Positions 34,608-39,953 of a stretch of 39,953 bases of DNA are shown here, in pieces. This DNA comes from an uncultured Dialister sp. (GTDB taxonomy: Bacteria; Bacillota; Negativicutes; Veillonellales; Dialisteraceae): positions 12,501 to 52,453 of the forward strand of contig NZ_UPZP01000004.1 of NCBI RefSeq assembly GCF_900538805.1. The letters are read 5' to 3'. Position 1 is the stretch's first letter. Each line of letters opens with the position of its first letter. The position numbers and the translations under genes were made by a program. A model generated the notes under the pieces. It worked only from the letters and a program-made list of their open reading frames with translations. It made no database searches and was not told the origin of the DNA.

Positions 34608-34648
34608 AAAAATCCCTGTGAAACCAAACGGTTTTCACAGGGGTTTTT
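34608..34648 (-). terminator. Terminator of the ompA-like gene
   Basis: AAAAATCCCTGTGAAA pairs with TTTTCACAGGGGTTTTT (one mismatch, one bulge), loop about 8 nt; T-run on the minus strand. It begins 13 bp after the stop codon. Confidence 0.85.
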
Positions 34649-34660
34649 ATTTCCTATGGA

Positions 34661-35728
34661 TTACTTATGTTCAAAAATATCCACGCGCCGTCCTTCGGCA
34701 CCGCTTCCATCTTCAGAACCCTTGACCATGGCCACCAGTTTGGAGGCGTCCACGCCGTGGTCCACGGCGTACTGTTTCACGCTTTCAATGCGGCGGGCGG
34801 ACAGGTCTTTGTTGTAGTCAGCGCTGCCTGTGGCGTCGGCACGGCCCACCAGTTTGAAGGTGTGGCCCGTTTCCTTGGCCTTTTTAATGAAGGCTTCCAG
34901 GTTCACCTTCTGGGCATCGTCAATGGCGGCGGAGTCGCTCTTGAAATGGATGCTGTTGAAGTAGTAGTCGTTTTCCGGAGCTTTCACCGGTGTGTCTGCC
35001 GGTACATCCAGGGTATCCGCATTTCCTTCCGCAGGCTTAATGGTCACGGTGGAAGGTTCCGTTTCTCCCTCAAAGTCGTAGTTCTTTTCTTCTTCCACAG
35101 GGAGGGCAGCTTCATCGCTGCCGCCGAAGCGGTAGGACAGGCCTGCCATGAAGCCCTTGTAGGAAACATTGTGGTCGTTGTCGCCCCGGGTATTGAGGTA
35201 GTGGTAGCCGGCATTCAGGTCCACGTTCTTATCCACGGCCAGGTTCACCCCTGCTTCCCACATGGAGGTGGATTCGGTGCCTACGGCGCCTTTGGCATAC
35301 ACGTCCACCACATCATTCACCGGCTGTCGGGCGATGATGCCCAGCTGGGCGATGTTGTTGGTGGCATCGGAGGAGCCGAAAACGCGGCTTGGGAAGTCCT
35401 TCATGGAAATCCGATTCCACCCTGCAAAGGCAGCCACCTGGGGATGGAGGGAATAGAGGGCATTGATTTCATTCATATTGCCATTGGTATGGTCCGTATG
35501 AAGGCCGGTGTACTGGTACTGGGCAGCCCAGCGGTCGTTAATTCCGTAGGTCAGTCCGCCCAGGAAATTCCATTCTCCATCGGACTTATAGCCGTTGGAA
35601 TGGGCGGAGGAGTCCCACATGCCCACGTTCACTTCGGTTTCTCCCTTTTTGAAGGAGGTCTGGGGAGAGGCGTAGGCCGCGCCGGAAATGGAAGCAGCCA
35701 GAGCCAGCATAAGAAGTATTTTTTTCAT
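34661..35728 (-). CDS. OmpA-family outer-membrane protein
   Basis: A 355-residue outer-membrane protein: signal peptide (about 1-20, ending SGAAYA-SP), an N-terminal beta-barrel of about 190 residues with alternating aromatic strands (VNVGMWDSS, WNFLGGLTYGI, WAAQYQYTGLH, FMAGLSYRFGG), an acidic linker, and a C-terminal OmpA domain (about 240-355; FKLVGRADATGSADYNKDLSARR core) that binds peptidoglycan. In Negativicutes such proteins tether the outer membrane. ATG 35728 is chosen because GAGG lies 8 nt upstream; the in-frame GTG at 35737 overlaps that site. A 160-bp MITE sits in the leader between the promoter and the ribosome site. Confidence 0.9.
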   Translation of the reverse strand: MKKILLMLALAASISGAAYASPQTSFKKGETEVNVGMWDSSAHSNGYKSDGEWNFLGGLTYGINDRWAAQYQYTGLHTDHTNGNMNEINALYSLHPQVAAFAGWNRISMKDFPSRVFGSSDATNNIAQLGIIARQPVNDVVDVYAKGAVGTESTSMWEAGVNLAVDKNVDLNAGYHYLNTRGDNDHNVSYKGFMAGLSYRFGGSDEAALPVEEEKNYDFEGETEPSTVTIKPAEGNADTLDVPADTPVKAPENDYYFNSIHFKSDSAAIDDAQKVNLEAFIKKAKETGHTFKLVGRADATGSADYNKDLSARRIESVKQYAVDHGVDASKLVAMVKGSEDGSGAEGRRVDIFEHK

Positions 35729-35758
35729 ATCATTCACCTCGCGAATTGACGCATCTAG

Positions 35759-35918
35759 GGAAGCGCTGATTAAATCATTGTTTGCTTTTATTCTTGAATT
35801 TTTTATGCAATGCGAGGAATGGGCTGACGCGAATAGCGAGCTATTTAAGGAAGCCCATAACGAAGCAGTGCATAAAAATTCTTATAAAAGCAGACTCTAT
35901 GAATTAATCAGTGCTTCC
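35759..35918. mobile_element. 160-bp MITE with CTAG target duplications
   Basis: Ends are GGAAGCGCTGATTAA and its inverse (GGAAGCACTGATTAA read from 35918), and the whole element folds as one imperfect hairpin (GCTTTTAT, GAATTTTTTATGCA and TGGGCT blocks each have inverted partners). CTAG occurs at both borders (35755-35758, 35919-35922), as target duplications. The CTAG target and end type suggest mobilisation by an IS5-group transposase; no transposase is encoded here. Confidence 0.85.
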
Positions 35919-35940
35919 CTAGGTATCCAGTCTTATGGAT

Positions 35941-35946
35941 ATTATA
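35941..35946 (-). promoter_or_regulatory. -10 element of the ompA-like gene
   Basis: TATAAT on the minus strand, following a palindromic ACCATATGGT. The -35 is weak. Without the MITE it would lie about 50 bp from the start codon, a normal leader; with it the leader is over 200 nt. Confidence 0.55.
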
Positions 35947-35952
35947 CCATAT

Positions 35953-36178
35953 GGTTTCCCACTCGGTATGACACTATGGTGCTTCTTACCGACAGGAAAC
36001 TGTTTGCGAATTGTTTCCTACCCGGCATGACACTATGGTATTCATTACCGACAGGAAACTGTTTGCGAATAGTTTCCTATCCGGCATGACACTATGGTGC
36101 TTTTTACCGACAGGAAACTGTTTGCTAAAAGTTTCCTATCCGGTTTAGCACTATGTTGTTTCTTACCGACAGGAAACC
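35953..36178. repeat. Array 4 of 59-bp palindromic units (4 units)
   Basis: Four units of GTTTCCTA..GGCATGACACTATGG..TTACCGACAGGAAAC with linker TTTGCGAAT. The last base of the array borders the stop codon of the first PPK2 gene. Confidence 0.88.
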
Positions 36179-37141
36179 CTATTTCTGCAGCACGTCTTCC
36201 ATTTCTTCAATCATGCCCACGTTGCCGCTTTCGATGAGTTTCCTGAATTCCTCCAGCTGGTCCTTGATTTCTTTGGACATTTCCGGAAATTTCGGCGCAA
36301 TGTCTTTCAGCGCCTTCATGACGATCTGGGAGACCACGTAGCGGGTGTACCATTTGTTGTCCGCCGGTACGATGTACCAGGGCGCCTCTTCGGTGGAGGT
36401 GGCGGAAATCATTTCGCTGTACAGTTCCTGATACCGGTCCCAGTACCGCCTTTCGTTAATGTCGGCCATGGAAAATTTCCAGTTCTTTTTCTTGTTTAGA
36501 ATGCGCTGGGCCAGGCGGTCCCGCTGTTCGTTTTTCGACACGTGGAGGAAAATTTTAATCATGTGGAAACCGTTTTCCCACAGGTACCGTTCCCAGTCCC
36601 GAATCTGGCGGTACCGGATGTCCCAGATGTTCTTGGTAATCAGGTTCTTCGGCAGCTTGTCCTGGTGAATCAGGTCATGCACCCTTGTAACCACCACATC
36701 TTCATAGTGGGAGCGGTTGAAAATGCCGATGTCGCCCCGCCGGGGCAGGGCCTTGTTGATGCGCCACATGTAGTCGTGGTCCTTTTCCTCGCTGGTGGGC
36801 TGTTTGAAGGACACCACGTGGACGCCGTTGGGATCCAGATGGGAAAAGACATGGCGTATGGTGCCGTCCTTGCCGGCGGCGTCCATGGCCTGGAGCACAA
36901 TGATGAGGCCGTAGGTACTCTGGGCATAGAGCTTGGCCTGCAGCAGGCTCAGCTCCTCCAAAGCCTTGGGAAAGGCGCTCATTTTCACCGACTCCTTGTC
37001 CACATCCGTGTCACAGGCGGTGGGATACTTCTTCAGATTGATTTTCTCTCCCTCCCTGGCCCGATAGCGGTCAATATCGATTTTCACATGGCCGTCATAT
37101 GTCTTCTCCGGCACATCTTCCTGATTTCCTCGATTTTCCAT
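36179..37141 (-). CDS. Polyphosphate kinase 2 family protein, paralogue 1
   Basis: A 320-residue PPK2, which moves phosphate between polyphosphate and nucleotides (AMP/ADP or GDP/GTP). The P-loop region is LQAMDAAGKDGT (GKDGT 90-94), the lid follows (FKQPTSEEKDHDYMWRINKALP), and Walker B is RSHYEDVVV (143-151). Length and single domain fit the PPK2 class that phosphorylates AMP and ADP, but the class is an inference. AAGGAGAG lies 7 nt before the ATG. A second PPK2 lies upstream at 37633-38562; they are separated by 490 bp of repeats, so not one operon. The two proteins are similar along their length but clearly diverged. Confidence 0.93.
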   Translation of the reverse strand: MENRGNQEDVPEKTYDGHVKIDIDRYRAREGEKINLKKYPTACDTDVDKESVKMSAFPKALEELSLLQAKLYAQSTYGLIIVLQAMDAAGKDGTIRHVFSHLDPNGVHVVSFKQPTSEEKDHDYMWRINKALPRRGDIGIFNRSHYEDVVVTRVHDLIHQDKLPKNLITKNIWDIRYRQIRDWERYLWENGFHMIKIFLHVSKNEQRDRLAQRILNKKKNWKFSMADINERRYWDRYQELYSEMISATSTEEAPWYIVPADNKWYTRYVVSQIVMKALKDIAPKFPEMSKEIKDQLEEFRKLIESGNVGMIEEMEDVLQK

Positions 37142-37632
37142 AATGGTTCTCTCCTTGAAATAGTACGATGCAAATTGGACACGCCCTTCGGGCGTGAGGG
37201 TTGACGGCCCTCTTGGCCAAAGGCTGCGGCCGCGCTATGGGAGCCGCTCTGCGGCTCGGGTTCAGAGGGTTCAAAGGGTTCAAAGGGTTCAAAGGGTGGT
37301 GGTATCGCCCTTCGGGCGATGAGTATAAAGTCAGCGTTACGGGACTGCCTTCCTGCCCTTATCGTCATTCTGAACAAAGTGAAGAATCTTGGTACGCGGC
37401 GCATTTGAGACAAACGATGGTAAATACAAGTCGGCGGGAAGGCAACAGACGATAAGCGGGCTGCCGTTTCTCCGCCCCCTGAGCGTAAGCGAACACAACC
37501 CTCAGCCCGCGCGGAAGCGACGGGCTGTCGCCCCTCCGCCGAAGGCGGGCGCTCCCTTGCGTTCGGGAATACCGTTCATCAGTCCAGCGGTAAGCGGACA
37601 GCTGACAGCGGACAGCCGGCAGCCGTTTCCCC
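37142..37632. repeat. Intergenic repeat mosaic between the PPK2 genes
   Basis: No gene. ACGCCCTTCGGGCGTG hairpin, GGTTCARAG repeats (37258-37298), TATCGCCCTTCGGGCGATG, CAGCGTTACGGGACTGCC, a CATTCTGAACAAAGTGAAG module (37365), AGCGTAAGCGAACACAACCC, and AGCGGTAAGCGGACAGCTGA-type short repeats (37579-37622). Confidence 0.7.
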
Positions 37633-38562
37633 TTACTCCTTCTCTATGGAATTCTTGATTTCTTCCAACGACTTGATATCCACTTCGGAAATGAGTTTCT
37701 TGAATTTTTCCAGCTGCTCTGCCACTTCCGGCGCCAGTTTCGGGAACTGGGGATTGATTTTCTTCAGCGCCTGCAGGGTGATGAGAGCCACCACATAGCG
37801 GGTATACCACTTGTTGTCTGCCGGCACAATGTACCAGGGGGAGATGTCCTTGGAGGTTTTGGAAATCATTTCCTCATAGAGCTCCTGGTACCGGTCCCAG
37901 TACTGTCTTTCGTTGATATCGGACATGGAGAATTTCCAGTTCTTCTGCTGGTTGATGATACGGTCCATGAGTCGGCGCTGCTGTTCCTTCTTCGATACGT
38001 GGAGGAAAATTTTCACCATCTGGAAACCGTTCTGGTGGAGGTATTTCTCCCAGTTGTTAATCTGTTCATACCGCTCTTCCCAGAAGTCCTTATGAATCAG
38101 GTCCTGCGGGAGCTGGCCCTTGTGAATCAGGTCGTGAATGCGGGTGACAATGACGTCCTCATACTGGGAGCGGTTGAAAATGCCGATATCCCCCCGCTCC
38201 GGCAGGGCTTTATTGATGCGCCACATGTAATCGTGGTCCTTTTCCTCGCTGGTGGGCTGCTTGAAGGACACCACCTTCACGCCGCCGGGGTCCAGATTGG
38301 CGAAGACATGGTTCACCGTGCCGTCCTTACCGGCAGCGTCCATGGCCTGCAGCACGATGATGAGGCCATAGGTATTCTGGGCATACAGCTTTTCCTGCAG
38401 GTCCTTCACCTTTTCAATGACCTCCGGAAAATAGAGGGATTTCACCTTTGCCTTGTCAATGGCCACATCACAGGCAGTGGGATATTTCTTCAGGCTTACC
38501 TTGGTGCCTTCCTTCACCCGATACCGATCAATATTCACTTTACCATCTTTGATTTCATCCAT
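37633..38562 (-). CDS. Polyphosphate kinase 2 family protein, paralogue 2
   Basis: A 309-residue PPK2 with the same motifs: GKDGT at 78-82, FKQPTSEEKDHDYMWRINKALP lid, RSQYEDVIV (131-139). It lacks the longer N terminus of paralogue 1. ATG 38562 with GGAGG 8 nt upstream. It is divergently transcribed from the DciA-like gene, sharing a short AT-rich intergenic region with TATAAT boxes on both strands. Two PPK2 genes side by side may split synthesis and use of nucleotides by substrate, but sequence does not show which. Confidence 0.93.
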   Translation of the reverse strand: MDEIKDGKVNIDRYRVKEGTKVSLKKYPTACDVAIDKAKVKSLYFPEVIEKVKDLQEKLYAQNTYGLIIVLQAMDAAGKDGTVNHVFANLDPGGVKVVSFKQPTSEEKDHDYMWRINKALPERGDIGIFNRSQYEDVIVTRIHDLIHKGQLPQDLIHKDFWEERYEQINNWEKYLHQNGFQMVKIFLHVSKKEQQRRLMDRIINQQKNWKFSMSDINERQYWDRYQELYEEMISKTSKDISPWYIVPADNKWYTRYVVALITLQALKKINPQFPKLAPEVAEQLEKFKKLISEVDIKSLEEIKNSIEKE

Positions 38563-38667
38563 CTTCTCATCCTCCAGTCTGTAAAAAATACTCTCTCCCC
38601 TTAATTATAAAACATATTTCCCTATGAAGGCATAAAAAGAATTTCTATTAACCCTTATCAGTCATAG

Positions 38668-38673
38668 TATAAT
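38668..38673 (+). promoter_or_regulatory. -10 element of the DciA-like gene
   Basis: A perfect TATAAT 22 bp before the start codon, leaving a very short leader that still contains GAAAGGAGG. No clear -35. A TATAAT on the minus strand about 60 bp away probably serves the divergent PPK2 gene. Confidence 0.55.
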
Positions 38674-38695
38674 AAAGACAGAAAGGAGGAGCGCC

Positions 38696-39595
38696 ATGGA
38701 AGAAGATAAGAAACCGGAAGGAAAAAGGTACCGCACCATGGAAAGCATTGCCGGCGTCTTTACGGAATCCGACGTGAGGCAGAAGCTTTTCGGAAATAAG
38801 GGTTTCCAGTTTTACCTGTTCCAAAAACGGTGGAAAAAAATCGTAGGCGCCGTGATGGCGGAAGAGTCCTACATTACCGGCTGCAAGGGCCCCCTCCTCT
38901 TTGTAAGGGTCACGAACTCCACCTTCCTGCAGCAGCTCTTCATGATGAAGGCGGACATTCTGAAGGAACTTCAAAAGGATGAAATCGGCCGCTATTTCAC
39001 GGATATCAAATTTCTGGCCGGCTCTCCCCAGAAACCCTACAAGCCCTTCACCACCCTGGATCCGGTAAACCAGACCATTGAAAAGGAACATAAAAGATAC
39101 AGCCAGAGCCTCACGGAAGAAGAAGAGACCTGGATAAGGAGCTGGGTGGATGGACACGTAAAAAAAGAGGCCCTGCGGCCCCAGTTTGCGGAAATGATGG
39201 AAGAAGTGCTGAAAATCAGGAAAGGAGAACTCAAAGACGGCTACCACCCCTGCTCCATCTGCGGCAGCCTCTGCCCGCCTTCGTCTCCCATCTGCCCCGC
39301 CTGCCAAAGAAAACTGGCTAAAACGAAGAAAAACAAGGTCATCCTCATCCTGAAGGAAAATCCCCACTACACCTACCAGGAAGTCCGCGCCATCCTCCCC
39401 TGCGAATACAGCATGTACGAAGAAGCCCGGGACATCCTCATCCACCGGGCCAAAGAAAAAATCTTCCGCAAAGAAGCGGCATCGGAAGAAAAAAGAAAAC
39501 TCCTCGCCCTCCTTCTCCATCGGCCTTTGACCGGTATTATGGAAAAGGAAGCGGAGGAAATGCTGCAGAAAATGCCGCAGAAGAAATGGGACTGA
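38696..39595 (+). CDS. DciA-like (DUF721) protein with C-terminal zinc-ribbon
   Basis: A 299-residue protein. The N-terminal 100 residues match DUF721/DciA: FQKRWKKIVGAVMAEESY, then GPLLFVRVTNSTFLQQLFMMKADIL, the KH-like fold of the helicase loader used by bacteria without DnaC/DnaI. After a charged helical region (120-180) comes a cysteine cluster CSIC..LCPPSSPICPAC (C186, C189, C193, C200, C203) and a Lys/Glu-rich tail. The second half is more than most DciA proteins have. GGAGG precedes the ATG. DciA genes are commonly near dnaA/gyrB and the origin, which agrees with parAB and parS in this window. Confidence 0.8.
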   Translation: MEEDKKPEGKRYRTMESIAGVFTESDVRQKLFGNKGFQFYLFQKRWKKIVGAVMAEESYITGCKGPLLFVRVTNSTFLQQLFMMKADILKELQKDEIGRYFTDIKFLAGSPQKPYKPFTTLDPVNQTIEKEHKRYSQSLTEEEETWIRSWVDGHVKKEALRPQFAEMMEEVLKIRKGELKDGYHPCSICGSLCPPSSPICPACQRKLAKTKKNKVILILKENPHYTYQEVRAILPCEYSMYEEARDILIHRAKEKIFRKEAASEEKRKLLALLLHRPLTGIMEKEAEEMLQKMPQKKWD

Positions 39596-39730
39596 TGCGG
39601 CTTTGCCGCCGCGGGTTCAAAGGGGAAGATTGACGGCCCTTTGGTCCGAAGGTTCTTAAGGTTCTAAAGTTTGACAGCGGCCATTGGCCGCTGAGGGTTA
39701 TAATTGGCACTTATATCGAAAACTAATACT
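39596..39730. repeat. Short intergenic repeats
   Basis: GGTTCAAAGGGGAAGATTGACGG-type module, GTTCTAAAGTTTGACAGCGG and GCGGCCATTGGCCGC hairpin: the same modules as at 17.0 kb. No gene. Confidence 0.55.
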
Positions 39731-39731
39731 G

Positions 39732-39759
39732 TTGTTTTTTACCTTTTCTATGGTATAAT
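39732..39759 (+). promoter_or_regulatory. Promoter of the small RNA
   Basis: TTGTTT (39732-39737), 16-bp spacer and TATAAT (39754-39759) with an upstream TG (extended -10). Confidence 0.75.
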
Positions 39760-39765
39760 GGGCAT

Positions 39766-39858
39766 AGAAAGAGACAGCTGGCATCCGTGGACTGGAAACG
39801 GCGCTCTCAGAATTGTTTAATTTGAAAGGAGCCTTCCAAGCCATTGGATGGCTTTTTT
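39766..39858 (+). ncRNA. Candidate antitoxin small RNA of a type I system
   Basis: About 93 nt from the promoter above to an intrinsic terminator (AGCCTTCCAA/TTGGATGGCT, loop GCCA, T6; 39830-39858). Inside, GAGA/TCTC and CCGT/ACGG make a first hairpin. No open frame with a start and ribosome site. It converges on the mini-toxin gene that ends 6 bp further on the other strand, so read-through toxin mRNA would be complementary to it. Confidence 0.65.
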
Positions 39859-39864
39859 CAATTG

Positions 39865-39951
39865 CTACTTTTTAGAAAGTGCAATAATGGCGACCACCAG
39901 AGCAGCAAAATTAATGATGACCATAAAGGCCTGATACAATTCTTGGCTCAT
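39865..39951 (-). CDS. Hol_Tox-like small membrane toxin (28 residues)
   Basis: A 28-residue peptide, MSQELYQAFMVIINFAALVV at the start and ending IIALSKK: a short polar N terminus, one membrane helix and a Lys-Lys end. This fits the putative holin-like toxin family (Hol_Tox), peptide toxins of type I systems in Firmicutes that act on the membrane. The ATG is 2 bp from the window edge, so the ribosome site and promoter are not visible. The assignment rests on length, hydropathy, the tyrosine near the start and the convergent small RNA. Confidence 0.7.
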   Translation of the reverse strand: MSQELYQAFMVIINFAALVVAIIALSKK

Positions 39952-39953
39952 AG

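Noticed and set aside
34039..34638. Protein with Glu-Pro-Phe repeats
   Set aside because: Translation of the 9-bp satellite; no ribosome site, overlaps the HAD gene.
35729..35737. GTG start for the ompA-like gene, three codons upstream
   Set aside because: It lies within the ribosome-binding site that serves the ATG at 35728.
38648..39520. 290-codon antisense frame over the DciA-like gene
   Set aside because: Shadow of a Lys/Glu-rich gene (Phe-rich translation); the plus-strand gene has the ribosome site and domain match.

Overview
The window looks like part of the chromosome of a diderm Firmicute of the Negativicutes, possibly Dialister or a relative; this is an inference from gene content, not a database match. 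It encodes an outer-membrane autotransporter and an OmpA-type porin/anchor (so there is an outer membrane), together with typically Firmicute features: tandem glycine riboswitches in front of AGCS symporters, parA-parB followed by a DUF4446 gene, a ThrE-type exporter and a Hol_Tox-like mini-toxin. Two perfect parS sites, parA/parB, a DciA-like (DUF721) gene and a small DnaA-box cluster suggest an origin-proximal position, although dnaA itself is not in the window.

Layout. 0.6-4.9 kb: a small kinase-like gene, a 59-bp palindromic repeat array, a membrane protein with its own promoter and operator, and a ThrE-like exporter. 5.9-10.3 kb: a large autotransporter on the minus strand whose signal-peptide codons contain a run of seven G; with seven the gene is out of frame, with eight it encodes a perfect signal peptide, so it looks phase-variable and OFF. 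11.3-15.1 kb: two AGCS amino-acid/sodium symporters, each under a tandem glycine riboswitch with an intrinsic terminator. 15.7-16.5 kb: a ZIP metal transporter. 17.3-25.6 kb: two secreted SGNH hydrolases and three Sel1-repeat proteins, one Sel1/SGNH pair overlapping by 4 bp. 25.9-29.5 kb: M23 peptidase, DUF4446, ParB and ParA. 30-34.3 kb: an ArsR regulator, a small well-expressed-looking unknown protein, an SSS symporter and a HAD phosphatase. 34.7-39.6 kb: OmpA, two tandem PPK2 kinases and a DciA-like protein. The window ends in a probable type I toxin with a convergent small RNA.

The most unusual property is the intergenic DNA. Almost every gap of more than 200 bp is a mosaic of dispersed repeat modules: 9-bp purine-rich tandem repeats, short GC-rich hairpins, a CATTCTGAGCG-type module, 10-bp CACTAG/CACTGT runs, four arrays of 59-bp palindromic units (about 33 units in all), a 160-bp MITE with CTAG target duplications inserted in the ompA leader, and four copies of an 84-bp element. 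That element has three covarying stems and nearly invariant loops, and looks like a structured RNA or a DNA hairpin that I cannot assign to any class.

The genes mostly serve the envelope (autotransporter, OmpA, SGNH hydrolases, M23 peptidase), transport of amino acids and metals, polyphosphate-linked nucleotide metabolism, and chromosome segregation or replication. No rRNA, tRNA, CRISPR array, transposase or prophage gene was seen.
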